Assembly (NCBI RefSeq): GCF_030758345.1
Contig: NZ_JAVAMO010000012.1
Span: 62,001-126,000 of the forward strand
Source of the DNA: Ruegeria discodermiae
GTDB lineage: Bacteria; Pseudomonadota; Alphaproteobacteria; Rhodobacterales; Rhodobacteraceae
Direction: 5' to 3'
Length of the DNA stretch: 64,000 bases
Every line of letters begins with the position of its first letter. Position 1 is the stretch's first letter. The translations under genes and the position numbers were made by a program. This document shows positions 1-8,417 of this stretch, piece by piece. The notes under the pieces were generated by a model that was given only the letters and a program-made list of their open reading frames with translations, did no database searches and had not been told where the DNA came from.

Positions 1-421
1 GAAAGATGAACTGACAGCAATCCAGACACAAACGGCGGATCTGCCAAAGCCCCGTGTCTTTCTACTCGATGGCCCGGCCGATGCACCCTTTACGGCGGGC
101 AAGTTTGCGATCCCGGATGCGATGATCGCTGCCGCTGGTGGCGAGAATGTCACCCACGATATGGACACAAGCTGGGGCCGGAGTTCCTGGGAAGCGGTTG
201 CAGCGGCAAATCCGGAATTTCTGGTGCTGCTGGATTACCAGACCGGCAATGGCGCGGCAGATACGTTCAAGTTCCTGCAGGAACACCCAGTGATGTCGCA
301 AACCGATGCGGTGAAGAATGAACGCTGGATCGGGTTGCGCTACGAAGAGTTGACGCCGGGGCCCGCGAATATCGACGCGATCTCGAAAATGGCGCAGGCC
401 ATGCATCCGGCCCTCAACTGA
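1..421 (+). CDS. TroA-type periplasmic binding protein of a siderophore/cobalamin-type ABC transporter, C-terminal part
   Basis: Only the last 139 codons are inside the window; the frame is open from base 2 to the TGA at 419-421. The visible part contains a segment typical of the C-terminal lobe of BtuF/FepB-like proteins: 'LLDGPADAPFTAGK', then 'AAAGGENV' and 'NPEFLVLLDYQ', where family members carry an 'A.NPD.ii' motif. Such lipid-anchored or periplasmic proteins deliver iron-siderophore, haem or corrinoid complexes to a FecCD-type permease, and one starts 1 bp downstream. The substrate cannot be told from this fragment. The expected ATPase gene does not follow the permease intact. Confidence 0.8.
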   Translation, partial: KDELTAIQTQTADLPKPRVFLLDGPADAPFTAGKFAIPDAMIAAAGGENVTHDMDTSWGRSSWEAVAAANPEFLVLLDYQTGNGAADTFKFLQEHPVMSQTDAVKNERWIGLRYEELTPGPANIDAISKMAQAMHPALN

Positions 422-422
422 C

Positions 423-1436
423 ATGGGCCGGATGGGCCTGACATTTCTGCTGGGGGCGGTCGTTCTGGCCGCCCTTTTGCTGGTTTCGACCATCTATGGC
501 ACCACAACTATCCCTCTGTCCGACACCGTTAACGCGGTTCTGCTGGGAACGGGGTTGGCCGAGGGCGAGATGTCGGCGCTGCATCGGATCGTCTTCGATC
601 TGCGACTGCCCCGTGCCCTGTTTGCCGCCGTTATCGGGGCTGGCCTGGGGATCGTCGGCGTGGTCTTGCAAACCACAACGCGCAACGATCTGGCTGACCC
701 ATTCCTGTTTGGCCTGTCCTCGGGCGCCGCCGCCGGGGCGGTGTTCGTCATCACCGTGACCGGAGATATCCTGGGGTTTTGGACCTTGCCATTGGCTGCC
801 TTTTGCGGCGGGCTTGTTGCATCAGGCATCGTCCTGGCGCTGGTTCATGGGTTGCGCACCAGCGCGCCGGAAAAGCTCATCCTCGCCGGGCTTGCCGTCT
901 CTTTCCTGTTTTCGGCTATCACCAATTACCTGATCTTCGCCGGCGACAGCCGGGCGGCGCATTCGGTCATTTTCTGGATGCTGGGCGGGTTGGGATTGGC
1001 GAGGTGGGAGACATTTCCGCTCGTTTGCGCCGGGTTATTGCTGATCCTTAGCTATTCGCTGTACCGAAGCCGCTGGCTGGATGCGTTGCTGACCGGAGAC
1101 CTCACCGCTTTGACCCTGGGTGTGCCGGTGCAGGGGCTAAGGTTCAGCATGTTCTTCGCCACCGCCCTTGCCACGGCTGTCTTTGTCTCGGTCGCCGGTG
1201 TCATCGGTTTTGTGGGTCTGATGGTCCCCCATATTGCACGCGGGATCGCCGGGCCGCTGCACAGCCAGCTATTGCCGACGGCTGCGCTGGTGGGCGCGGC
1301 CTTGCTGACCGGCTCGGACATCCTCAGCAGGCTGCTGTTGGCACCGCAGGAGCTGCCCGTCGGGATCGTCACCACCTCAATTGGTTCGGTTTTCGTTTTC
1401 CTGTTGCTGTTCAGAACGGCGAGAACCCGGAGATAA
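423..1436 (+). CDS. FecCD-family ABC transporter permease
   Basis: A 337-residue integral membrane protein with about ten hydrophobic segments and the family landmarks 'LRLPRALFAAVIGAGLGI' near residues 60-77 and 'GVIGFVGLMVPHIAR' near 260, the cytoplasmic ATPase-contact region. It forms the channel for iron-siderophore, haem or B12 uptake. The start codon lies 1 bp after the stop of the binding-protein gene, so the two are translationally coupled. The end is odd: the stop is TAA where the common ATGA overlap with a following ATPase gene would give TGA, and only about 15 codons of an ATPase-like frame remain. Confidence 0.93.
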   Translation: MGRMGLTFLLGAVVLAALLLVSTIYGTTTIPLSDTVNAVLLGTGLAEGEMSALHRIVFDLRLPRALFAAVIGAGLGIVGVVLQTTTRNDLADPFLFGLSSGAAAGAVFVITVTGDILGFWTLPLAAFCGGLVASGIVLALVHGLRTSAPEKLILAGLAVSFLFSAITNYLIFAGDSRAAHSVIFWMLGGLGLARWETFPLVCAGLLLILSYSLYRSRWLDALLTGDLTALTLGVPVQGLRFSMFFATALATAVFVSVAGVIGFVGLMVPHIARGIAGPLHSQLLPTAALVGAALLTGSDILSRLLLAPQELPVGIVTTSIGSVFVFLLLFRTARTRR

Positions 1437-1483
1437 CGGATGCGAGCACTCTGAAAACGGCCAAGGTCAGGGTTACCGTCTAG
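1433..1483 (+). pseudogene. Vestige of the ABC-transporter ATPase start
   Basis: Immediately after the permease, one frame reads (I)TDASTLKTAKVRVTV and then a TAG at 1481-1483. This resembles the first 16 residues of a FecE/BtuD-type ATPase before its glycine-rich segment. The frame would begin with ATG if base 1435 were G; ATGACGG would also give the common ATGA overlap with the permease stop. Now it reads ATAACGG and the frame ends against the convergent gene that stops at 1480. This fits a deletion that removed the ATPase body. The identification is an inference from a very short stretch. Confidence 0.4.
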
Positions 1484-2685
1484 ACCTCCCGCAACCAATT
1501 GTCGTGAAAGACCACACGGTCCAGATCGGCAAAACGACAGATGCGGTTCAACTCGGCCTCAAGCTTGCGCATCCGGCCTTTGGTCCAGCGGATGCCGGTT
1601 TCCGGCCAGAGGGCGCGCAGCTCAAGCGTGCCACGCTCGCGGGCTGCTTTCATATCGAGCCGCCCGACCAGACGGTTGCCTTCCAGCAGCGGAAAGACAT
1701 AGTAGCCGTATTTGCGTTTGGCGGCGGGCACGAAGACCTCGATCCGATAGTGAAATCCGAACAGCCGCTCGGCCCGTTTGCGATCGCGCAAGGCCGGGTC
1801 GAACGGGGACAGGATGCGCAGTCGCCCCGGCAGCGCATCGCCTGCGGCCACCCCCGTCCCGGGACGTGCAAAGACACGCCGCAATGCCCCATCCGCGCAT
1901 TCGATTTCGACCGTCTCGATATCTCCGGCCTGCTCCGCCCGGGCGCACCAGGCTTTCGCTTCCGCCGGTGTCGCGATGTCCCAGAACGCGGCCAACTCAC
2001 CCGAGGTGGCAAAGCCCAGCCGGTCCAGTGCCGCATTGCACAGCCAGTCAACGGTGGCGGCCTCATCACACTCCATCGCGCCGGGGCAGAGATGCGCCTC
2101 GATCACCCGTTCAGTCAGGTCATAGCGTTTTCGGAACCCGTCACGCCCGATCACCGTCAACACGCCCGATCGCCAGAGATATTCCAGCGCCGTCTTGGAC
2201 GGGTGCCAATCCCACCAGCCGCCCGAGCCCTTACGCTCATCCTTGCCCACATCAGAGGAGCAGGCCGGTCCATGATCGCGGATATGGGACAGAACCTCCT
2301 GGAACTGCTGCTCATAGCCCTCGCGTCGCGCGGCCTGCCAGCGGGATTTCAACGCTTCGGCGTCGCGGCGAAACTTCAGATGCCATTGCGGATAGAAGTC
2401 CATCGGAATGACCGCCGCATCATGGGTCCAGTGTTCGAACAACTGCCGGTCACGCTCATAAAGCCGCTTGAGATGCGCCGGGCGGTAGGCCGGGCGGCGG
2501 GCATAAAGGATCATGTCATGGGCGCGAGCGACCGTGTTGATGCTGTCCACCTGCACAAATCCCAGCCGCTGGATCAAAGCACTCAGGTCCGCGCCCTTGC
2601 CGGGGCCAGCTGGCGTGTCGGCCAAGCCATGACGGTCCAGAAACACATGCCGCGCGGTGCGGTTGTCCAGGCGGCGCACTGCCAT
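1480..2685 (-). CDS. AlkZ/YcaQ-like winged-helix DNA glycosylase family protein
   Basis: A 401-residue member of the HTH_42 (formerly DUF1006) family. Family members such as Streptomyces AlkZ and E. coli YcaQ unhook DNA interstrand crosslinks or excise alkylated bases using tandem winged helices. The segment 'RLGFVQVDSINTVARAHD' near residues 40-57 contains the conserved Q-hydrophobic-D/Q catalytic signature (Q45, D47), and 'RRPAYRPAHL' follows. An upstream ATG at 2713-2715 would overlap the preceding LacI gene by 26 bp; the ATG at 2683-2685 lies just after its stop and is preferred. It is probably co-transcribed with the LacI gene. Confidence 0.85.
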   Translation of the reverse strand: MAVRRLDNRTARHVFLDRHGLADTPAGPGKGADLSALIQRLGFVQVDSINTVARAHDMILYARRPAYRPAHLKRLYERDRQLFEHWTHDAAVIPMDFYPQWHLKFRRDAEALKSRWQAARREGYEQQFQEVLSHIRDHGPACSSDVGKDERKGSGGWWDWHPSKTALEYLWRSGVLTVIGRDGFRKRYDLTERVIEAHLCPGAMECDEAATVDWLCNAALDRLGFATSGELAAFWDIATPAEAKAWCARAEQAGDIETVEIECADGALRRVFARPGTGVAAGDALPGRLRILSPFDPALRDRKRAERLFGFHYRIEVFVPAAKRKYGYYVFPLLEGNRLVGRLDMKAARERGTLELRALWPETGIRWTKGRMRKLEAELNRICRFADLDRVVFHDNWLREV

Positions 2686-2689
2686 CGCG

Positions 2690-3715
2690 TCAGCGCCGTT
2701 TGAGCGTATCGCCATAGCTGATCTTGGGGGTCAGGGTGATCCGCGACTCGATCTCTTGCTCGGGATCTTCCAGCCGTGTCGAGATGATCTGCGCCGCCGC
2801 GCGTCCGATCTCCAGCCGGCAGGCATCCATGGTGGCCAATTGCCGTGGCAGGCCCTGCAGCAGTTCCACATCGTTGAACCCGGCCAGGCCGATCTGGCCC
2901 GGAATATCAATGCCTTGTTCCAGCAGGTAGAGCAGGCCGCCCGCCCCGATCATGTCGTTGGAATAATAGAGGAAATCCAGCTCGGGTGAGCGTTCCAGCA
3001 TGGCCTGCGTCATCTCGCGCCCCTTGGCCAGGGCCGAGCCCCCCGAATAGAAATCGCGATCCTCGATCTCGACCCCGTTTTTGGCGAGGACCTCGGTGAA
3101 CCCCTCGAAGCGCTTTCGCGCCCGGTGATCCAGCGGCATCTTCGTGCCCATGAAGCCGATATGTTCGTAGCCTGCCTTCAGGATCGCCTTGGCCATCTCG
3201 CGCCCGGCGCGGCGGTGGGAAATGCCGACCATCGCATCCACTGGTTTACCGTCGGTATCCATGATTTCGACCACCGGAATGCCCGCCGCATCCAGCATCG
3301 CGCGCGCAGCTTCGGTATGTTCCAGTCCGGCAATGATCACCCCAGAAGGACGCCACGAGAGCATCTCATAGAGGACCTTTTCCTCTTTTTCCGGGAGGTA
3401 GTCGGTGACGCCAACGACTGGCTGCAAATCGGTATCTTCCAGCACCTGATTGATGCCGGTCAGAACCTCAGGAAAGACCATGTTCGAGAGCGACGGGATG
3501 ATGACCGCCACCAGGTTGACCCGGCTTGATGCCAGTGACCCCGCGATCTTGTTGGGGACATAGCCCAGCTCTTTGGCTGCCGCCAGAACCCGGGCGCGGG
3601 TGGCGTCCGATACGTCGCCTCGATTGCGCAGCACGCGGCTGACGGTCATTTCGGATACGCCGGATGCCTCGGACACATCGCGGAGAGTGAGGGGGCGGGC
3701 GGTATCTGCGGCCAA
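2690..3715 (-). CDS. LacI-family transcriptional regulator (GntR-like subgroup)
   Basis: A 341-residue regulator with an N-terminal LacI helix-turn-helix ('LTLRDVSEASGVSEMTVSRV', residues 9-28) and hinge 'GYVPNKIAGSLASSR', followed by a periplasmic-binding-protein-like sensor domain. The segments 'NLVAVIIPSLSNMVFPEVL' and 'GLAGFNDVELLQGL' are typical of regulators of sugar-acid (gluconate-type) use. The start is TTG at 3713-3715 with AGGA about 9 nt upstream; no better ATG precedes the helix-turn-helix. A LacI-type inverted repeat about 25 bp upstream suggests autoregulation. No sugar catabolic gene adjoins it, so the regulon is unknown. Confidence 0.9.
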   Translation of the reverse strand: MAADTARPLTLRDVSEASGVSEMTVSRVLRNRGDVSDATRARVLAAAKELGYVPNKIAGSLASSRVNLVAVIIPSLSNMVFPEVLTGINQVLEDTDLQPVVGVTDYLPEKEEKVLYEMLSWRPSGVIIAGLEHTEAARAMLDAAGIPVVEIMDTDGKPVDAMVGISHRRAGREMAKAILKAGYEHIGFMGTKMPLDHRARKRFEGFTEVLAKNGVEIEDRDFYSGGSALAKGREMTQAMLERSPELDFLYYSNDMIGAGGLLYLLEQGIDIPGQIGLAGFNDVELLQGLPRQLATMDACRLEIGRAAAQIISTRLEDPEQEIESRITLTPKISYGDTLKRR

Positions 3716-3737
3716 GGTGTGATCCTGTGCTTGCTTG

Positions 3738-3759
3738 TTTGCGCTGATGCTAGCGCGAA
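3738..3759. promoter_or_regulatory. Candidate LacI-type operator
   Basis: Arms TTTGCGCT (3738-3745) and AGCGCGAA (3752-3759) form an inverted repeat with 7 of 8 matching positions and a 6-bp spacer. It lies 22 bp upstream of the TTG start of the LacI-family gene. Position and symmetry suggest an autoregulatory site; this is inference. Confidence 0.4.
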
Positions 3760-3859
3760 CGGAACGGCCTGTTCAACCACCGCGCCGATCTAATGCGAAG
3801 TCGTGGCATAAAAAATCGCTATCAGATTGTCGCTATTACCGCAGTTCGAACCCGCCCAG

Positions 3860-3952
3860 TCAGTCGACCACGCATGTCCCGTTAAGGGATGTCTCAACAA
3901 ATTCATGCGCTTCAAGATCGCGCTGGTCGTTCTCGGCCAAGTCGGGCTGCAA
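3860..3952 (-). CDS. Possible 30-residue small ORF downstream of truB
   Basis: Directly after truB, in the same reading frame past its TGA, a TTG preceded by AAAGGA opens a 30-codon frame. Its sequence, beginning 'QPDLAENDQRDLEAHEFVET', is acidic and low in residues typical of random frames in GC-rich DNA. No family is recognised. It may be a genuine small protein, the tail of a decayed gene, or chance. The surrounding 260-bp gap between truB and the LacI gene shows nothing else except the candidate operator. Confidence 0.2.
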   Translation of the reverse strand: MQPDLAENDQRDLEAHEFVETSLNGTCVVD

Positions 3953-3976
3953 ATCGGTCCTTTCAGCTGCAGTGTT

Positions 3977-4894
3977 TCACCCGGTCTCGGGCCGCACAAA
4001 GACGCGCGAGGGGTGCAACTCACCCGATCGATAAAGGCCCACGGCCACGGCCTGACCGTCCAGCGAGGCCCAGGCCTCATCGCCGTACTCCACGTCCGAG
4101 GCCAGCACCATGCCGGGATTGCCGTTGCGCAGACGGGCCGCACCTTCGGGGGTGCATTTGAGCTCGGGCAGGTCTGCCAGCCCCTCTTCAAGCGGGCGCA
4201 GATAGGCGTCCAGATCGGGGCTCTGCGCCATCTCGTCGATCTGGTCGATGTTCAGGCCGTCCTCGGCGTCAAACGGTCCCGACCAGATGCGGCGAAGCGA
4301 TTGGACATGGCCGTGGCAGCCCAGCGCCGCGCCCAGATCACGGGCGATGGAGCGCACATAGCCGCCTTTGCCGCAGGTCATTTCCAGCACAACGTGATCG
4401 GCATCGGGGCGATCCAGCAGCACCAGTTCCTCGACCCAGAGCGGGCGCGCGGCGAGGTCGATGTCCTCGCCGTCGCGGGCCAGCTTATAGGCGCGCTGGC
4501 CATCGATCTTGACCGCCGAGAACTTTGGCGGGACCTGCATGATGTCTCCGAGGAAGGGCTGCAGCGCCTCTTTGATCTCTTCATCGCCGGGGCGCGCGTC
4601 ACTTTGCGCGATCACCTCGCCTTCGGCGTCGTCGGTATTGGTGGCCTGACCCAGCCGCACAGTGAACACATAAGCTTTCAGCGCATCAGTGATGTAGGGC
4701 ACCGTCTTGGTCGCCTCACCCAGTGCCACAGCCAGGACTCCGGTTGCTTCAGGGTCCAGCGTACCGGCGTGACCCGCCTTGCGCGCCTGCAGCGCCCAAC
4801 GGACCTTGTTTACCACCGCCGTCGAGGTCATGCCAGCGGGTTTGTCCACAACCAGCCAGCCGGAAATATCGCGCCCTTTGCGTTTGCGTGCCAT
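3977..4894 (-). CDS. truB: tRNA pseudouridine(55) synthase TruB
   Basis: A 305-residue TruB, the usual length. It isomerises U55 in the T-loop of nearly all tRNAs. The N-terminal '[13 protein letters not shown]' and the catalytic motif '[14 protein letters not shown]' (nucleophile D47) are intact, as are '[16 protein letters not shown]' and '[15 protein letters not shown]' in the core. The start is the ATG at 4892-4894, preceded by GAGA. In many bacteria truB lies next to rbfA; here rbfA is about 0.8 kb upstream on the same strand, separated only by the DUF2233 gene. Confidence 0.97.
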   Translation of the reverse strand: MARKRKGRDISGWLVVDKPAGMTSTAVVNKVRWALQARKAGHAGTLDPEATGVLAVALGEATKTVPYITDALKAYVFTVRLGQATNTDDAEGEVIAQSDARPGDEEIKEALQPFLGDIMQVPPKFSAVKIDGQRAYKLARDGEDIDLAARPLWVEELVLLDRPDADHVVLEMTCGKGGYVRSIARDLGAALGCHGHVQSLRRIWSGPFDAEDGLNIDQIDEMAQSPDLDAYLRPLEEGLADLPELKCTPEGAARLRNGNPGMVLASDVEYGDEAWASLDGQAVAVGLYRSGELHPSRVFVRPETG

Positions 4895-4958
4895 GTCGTC
4901 TCTCGGGAATTGTCTGAGGCGCGCGGCCTAGCCGATCGCCCGCGCGCTGTCAAACGCG

Positions 4959-5693
4959 CTACTCGGCATCCACCACCACGCCGACAATGGGGCCGAGTGA
5001 GAAGCCAGCATCCGACCGACCGATTTGCGGCGCGTGCATGCGTGAGATATTGCCGTCGAAATAGAGCGCACTGGGCGTGTTCAGCACGTCGCGAAACAGG
5101 CTGCCGAACTGGTGGAAGGTGACCGCGTTGCGCGAGATGGCAAAGACCACGCGCTGCCCGTCCTCGCTGGTGCCAACCCCGTTGCGGATATAGCGCGAAG
5201 TGGAATCGGGCAGGAAGCGCGGGTGCAATTCGCCATCGATTACCAGCATCGGGCCGGATTGCGTGGCATCGCGGCATTGCGGTTGCTGGTCCTGATAGCT
5301 GAGCGTTTCAAACACATCGGCGCGGTCCTCGCGGATGCAGAAGATACCGTTGGGCAGCAGGCCGAAATTGCCAGGACCTGCATTGGGGATCACCCGCATC
5401 TCTTCCTGACCGTTTTCGATGTAATGTCCGACCGGCGAGCGGTCGTCGTGATACATCCCGGCATTCATCGCAAAGGCCAACTGCTTGCCCTGATCGGCCA
5501 GCGCGGCATCGACAGACTGGAAATGGCCCAGGATCTCACCCGCCTCGTCACGCAGGAAGAGGCGCAAATCCTCGGACCCGGCATCAGCCTCACAGACCGT
5601 GAAGCGATTGCCCTCATGCTCGATATCTGAACAGGTCAGCGCCGTGGCAGGCGCAGCCAGAACCATCAGCAGAGTGGCAGCAGCTCGTTTCAC
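4959..5693 (-). CDS. Exported DUF2233 / phosphodiester glycosidase-like protein
   Basis: A 244-residue protein with a cleavable signal peptide (residues 1-18, '..[15 protein letters not shown]'). The body matches the DUF2233/NAGPA-type fold: '[20 protein letters not shown]' near residues 75-94, '[14 protein letters not shown]', '[15 protein letters not shown]' and '[14 protein letters not shown]'. Members of this fold hydrolyse phosphodiester-linked sugars, for example the GlcNAc-phosphodiester uncovering enzyme; the bacterial substrate is unknown but a periplasmic envelope glycan is reasonable. The GTG start overlaps the rbfA stop (GTGA), so it is translated from the rbfA transcript. Confidence 0.85.
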   Translation of the reverse strand: MKRAAATLLMVLAAPATALTCSDIEHEGNRFTVCEADAGSEDLRLFLRDEAGEILGHFQSVDAALADQGKQLAFAMNAGMYHDDRSPVGHYIENGQEEMRVIPNAGPGNFGLLPNGIFCIREDRADVFETLSYQDQQPQCRDATQSGPMLVIDGELHPRFLPDSTSRYIRNGVGTSEDGQRVVFAISRNAVTFHQFGSLFRDVLNTPSALYFDGNISRMHAPQIGRSDAGFSLGPIVGVVVDAE

Positions 5694-6085
5694 TCGTCCA
5701 GATCCCGGCGCACAGCGTCCTGACTGAACAGACGGCGGCTCTCATCCATCTGGTCAAAGGTTTCGTCCAGCCGGAACCGCAGATCGGGGGCGAATTTCAG
5801 CCCCACCTTCTTGCCGATCACCCGGCGCAGCTCGCCTTTGTTGCGGGCCAGCAGTTTCAGCACATCCTCCTGCCCCTTGCCGCCCAGGGGCAGGACGAAG
5901 GCGGTGGCGATCTTGAGGTCGGGCGAGGTGCGGACCTCGCCCACGGTGATCGACATGCGGTTCAGATCGGGGTCATGCACGTCGCCGCGGGCCAGCACCT
6001 CTGACAAGGTGCGGCGGATCAGCTCGCCGACGCGAAGCTGGCGCTGGGAAGGTCCGGGGCCATCGTGGAATTTGTTCTTTGCCAT
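5690..6085 (-). CDS. rbfA: 30S ribosome-binding factor RbfA
   Basis: A 131-residue RbfA, which binds the central helices of 16S rRNA and helps late 30S maturation, also in cold adaptation. The single KH-like domain carries '[20 protein letters not shown]', '[19 protein letters not shown]' and '[18 protein letters not shown]', all typical of the family. The frame is open further upstream, but the ATG at 6083-6085 gives the standard N-terminus [16 protein letters not shown], so that start is chosen. It overlaps the downstream DUF2233 gene by 4 bp and is divergent from dapB. Confidence 0.96.
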   Translation of the reverse strand: MAKNKFHDGPGPSQRQLRVGELIRRTLSEVLARGDVHDPDLNRMSITVGEVRTSPDLKIATAFVLPLGGKGQEDVLKLLARNKGELRRVIGKKVGLKFAPDLRFRLDETFDQMDESRRLFSQDAVRRDLDE

Positions 6086-6176
6086 ACCCCCCGATCTAAG
6101 CCGAACGAGAGGCTTTGCCAAGCGCCCCCCGAACGGGTAGGAGGCATAAAGCCGATCTGACGCGAGGATAAGTGAC

Positions 6177-6986
6177 ATGACCCATATTCCCGGCATCGCC
6201 ATCACCGGAGCATCGGGCCGTATGGGCCAGATGCTGATCCGTACCGTGACCGACAGTGACAAGGCGCGGCTGGTGGGGGTCGTGGAGCGCAAGGGACATG
6301 ACTGGGTCGGGCGTGACGTAGGCGAGGCCATGGGCGGTGCCGCCTTGGGGGTCACCGTCACCGACGACCCGCTGGAGGCGTTTGCCCCCGCGCAGGCGAT
6401 CATAGATTTTACCGCACCCGCTGCGACGCTGGAATTTGCCGCGCTGGCGGCGCAGGCCCGTGCGGTGCATGTGATCGGCACCACCGGCATGAGTGACGAA
6501 CAGATAGCCGCGCTGGAGCCTGCCGCGCGCCATGCGGTGATCGTGCGGGCGGGCAATATGAGCCTGGGCGTCAACCTGCTGACGCAACTGACCAAGAAGG
6601 TCGCCGCCGCCCTGGATGAGGATTTCGACATCGAGGTGATCGAGGCACATCACCACCACAAGGTCGACGCACCCTCGGGCACCGCGCTGATGCTGGGCGA
6701 GGCTGCCGCCGAGGGACGCGGCGTGGCGCTGGCGGATGTCTCGGACCGGGGTCGCGACGGCATCACCGGCGCGCGCAAGCGGGGCGATATCGGCTTCACC
6801 GCGATCCGGGGCGGCGACATTGTGGGCGAGCATGATGTACTGTTTGCCGCTGCTGGCGAGCGCATCACTCTGCGCCATGTGGCCACCGACCGGGCGATCT
6901 TTGCCCGTGGCGCGCTCAAGGCCGCGCTTTGGGGGCAAGGCAAACAGCCGGGGCAGTATGACATGGTGGATGTGCTGGGGCTGTAG
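6177..6986 (+). CDS. dapB: 4-hydroxy-tetrahydrodipicolinate reductase DapB
   Basis: A 269-residue DapB, catalysing the NAD(P)H-dependent second committed step of the diaminopimelate/lysine pathway in the cytoplasm. It shows the N-terminal nucleotide-binding loop 'GASGRMGQ' (residues 8-15), '[12 protein letters not shown]', the 'GTTG' loop and the catalytic/substrate-binding '[19 protein letters not shown]' near residues 155-173. The ATG is preceded by a purine-rich GAGGATAAG stretch. A fragment of an unrelated alpha/beta hydrolase follows directly. Confidence 0.97.
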   Translation: MTHIPGIAITGASGRMGQMLIRTVTDSDKARLVGVVERKGHDWVGRDVGEAMGGAALGVTVTDDPLEAFAPAQAIIDFTAPAATLEFAALAAQARAVHVIGTTGMSDEQIAALEPAARHAVIVRAGNMSLGVNLLTQLTKKVAAALDEDFDIEVIEAHHHHKVDAPSGTALMLGEAAAEGRGVALADVSDRGRDGITGARKRGDIGFTAIRGGDIVGEHDVLFAAAGERITLRHVATDRAIFARGALKAALWGQGKQPGQYDMVDVLGL

Positions 6987-6988
6987 AT

Positions 6989-7321
6989 GGCCGAGCGGAT
7001 GCAGATACCGCTGTCCTATGGGCATGCGCGCAGGTCTTGCCGGATGTCCGGGGCGTCTGGCTGACACCGGGTCTGCTCAAGACCCCTCTGGCAGAGACGC
7101 TTTCACAGCTGAGCCTGCCCTCGATAATGGTGCTGGGCACGGAAGATCCGTGCAATCTGCCCGAGGTGCTTGCCCCTTATGAGGTCCGGCCCGATATCAA
7201 CCTGCATCTGCTGGAGGGCGTGGATCACGGGTTTCAGCATGTGTATGGCGCGCAGGCGGAAGCGGTCGCCATCACAGAAGTGGCTGATCTGGTGGCAAAT
7301 TGGGTTGCCTCTCAGGCCTGA
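6989..7321 (+). pseudogene. C-terminal remnant of an alpha/beta-hydrolase-like protein
   Basis: Just after dapB, one frame reads 'AVLWACAQVLPDVRGVWLTP', then 'LPSIMVLGTEDPCNLPE', then 'GVDHGFQHVYG' before the stop at 7319-7321. The order of a beta-strand, a G.EDP aspartate loop and a GxDHGF histidine matches the last third of an alpha/beta-hydrolase, carrying the acid and base of the triad but no nucleophile elbow. The frame runs back without a good start; the first possible one is TTG at 7037. An ATG at 6987 opens a different frame that stops after 25 codons. I read this as a truncated gene. Confidence 0.5.
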
Positions 7322-7334
7322 GCCATCAGTGTGA

Positions 7335-8408
7335 TCAGGCAGCTGGCAATTGCTGTGTGGCGCAATGGATGCCGCCGCCGATCTCGCCCAATGCATCGAC
7401 ATTCAAAGGGATGATCTCACGGCCGGGATAGTGTCGTTGCAAGGCATCCTGCGCGATCTGGTCGGCCTCCGTATCGCCGAACTGCGCGGCGATCACCGCG
7501 CCGTTGCAGACATAGTAGTTGGCATAAGAGGCCACGAAATCAAAACTTTCGACCCGGCGGATTTCGGGTTCAGGGATGGTTTCGACCTCCAGCCCTTCCT
7601 CGACGAGGCGGTCATGCGTGTCGAGGGCAGCCATGTGGAACGGATCGCCGGGGTCGGGATCATCCGGCAGGTTGATCAGCACGCGGCCCGGCCCGGTGAA
7701 GCGGGCGAGACTGTCGATATGGTAGTCGGTGATATCCTCGTCCCAGACCCCATCGGACCAGATCATCCGTTCGCCTCCATAGGCGCGCAGCAGGCGGTCC
7801 TCGATCTGGTCGCGGGTCCAGCCCGGATTGCGGTTGTCATTTACCCAGGGGCTTTCATGCGCCATCAGCAGGCCGTGCCCGTCCTGTTCAACCCCGCCCG
7901 CTTCTCCGATAATGCCGCTCGGGATCAGGTCGAAGCCCAGACGCCGCGCGGCTTCGGCGGCGATGCGACCGTCACGCTTGTGAATCTGTCTGTTCCCCCA
8001 GCCATTGAACCGGATATGGCTGACCACGCGCTGGCCGGTGGATGTGGTCGCAAAAAGCGGGCCGGAATCGCGGCACCACAGATCCTCGGTCGGGATATCC
8101 CAGAGCGTGACTGCCTGCGTCAGCCGCGCCCGCGCACCGGCGTGCTCAGAGGCATCTGCCAGCATGATGACCGGCTCGAACCGGGCAATCGTATTGGCAA
8201 TGTCGGCAATGGTGGCTTGCAGCACCTCCAGAAATACGCGATCGCGATGGACCTGCCTGCTTGCGGGCCATTGCATGAAGGTCGCCTCATGCGGCGCCTC
8301 TTCGGCGGGCACCGCGAAACTGAAATCCGATGCCGCCATGGCAGGCCCTCCAAACAGGCAGAACGCGCCCAGTTGAGCTTGCGTTGCCAGAAATACGCGC
8401 CGCTCCAT
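7335..8408 (-). CDS. Exported agmatine deiminase / peptidylarginine deiminase (PAD_porph) family protein
   Basis: A 357-residue guanidino-group-modifying enzyme. Active-site segments are present: 'DLWCRDSGPLF', 'GEAGGVEQDGHGLLM', 'DYHIDSLARF' (His and Asp) and the C-terminal nucleophile in 'GGGIHCATQQLPA'. Family members hydrolyse agmatine or protein/peptide arginine to carbamoyl products plus ammonia. Unlike cytosolic AguA, this protein begins 'MERRVFLATQ' followed by a hydrophobic stretch ending 'GPAMAASD', which looks like a Tat-type signal peptide. It starts 9 bp after the stop of the next gene upstream, also predicted to be Tat-exported, so the two form an operon. The substrate is unknown; a periplasmic arginine derivative is an inference. 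Confidence 0.87.
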   Translation of the reverse strand: MERRVFLATQAQLGAFCLFGGPAMAASDFSFAVPAEEAPHEATFMQWPASRQVHRDRVFLEVLQATIADIANTIARFEPVIMLADASEHAGARARLTQAVTLWDIPTEDLWCRDSGPLFATTSTGQRVVSHIRFNGWGNRQIHKRDGRIAAEAARRLGFDLIPSGIIGEAGGVEQDGHGLLMAHESPWVNDNRNPGWTRDQIEDRLLRAYGGERMIWSDGVWDEDITDYHIDSLARFTGPGRVLINLPDDPDPGDPFHMAALDTHDRLVEEGLEVETIPEPEIRRVESFDFVASYANYYVCNGAVIAAQFGDTEADQIAQDALQRHYPGREIIPLNVDALGEIGGGIHCATQQLPAA

Positions 8409-8417
8409 CTGCTGCGC

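Noticed and set aside
1381-2703. 440-codon plus-strand frame opposite the AlkZ-like gene
   Set aside because: No conserved motifs, and the minus strand encodes a clear HTH_42 protein over the same bases.
3841-3870. Possible tRNA 3' part (GTTCGAAC followed by GACCA)
   Set aside because: The T-stem does not pair and no acceptor or anticodon arms are found nearby.
3827-5122. 431-codon plus-strand frame opposite truB and the DUF2233 gene
   Set aside because: truB on the minus strand is unambiguous; this frame has no domain or start signal.
6086-6631. N-terminal extension of the rbfA frame
   Set aside because: It runs through the opposite dapB gene and lacks family similarity; the ATG at 6085 gives the standard RbfA start.
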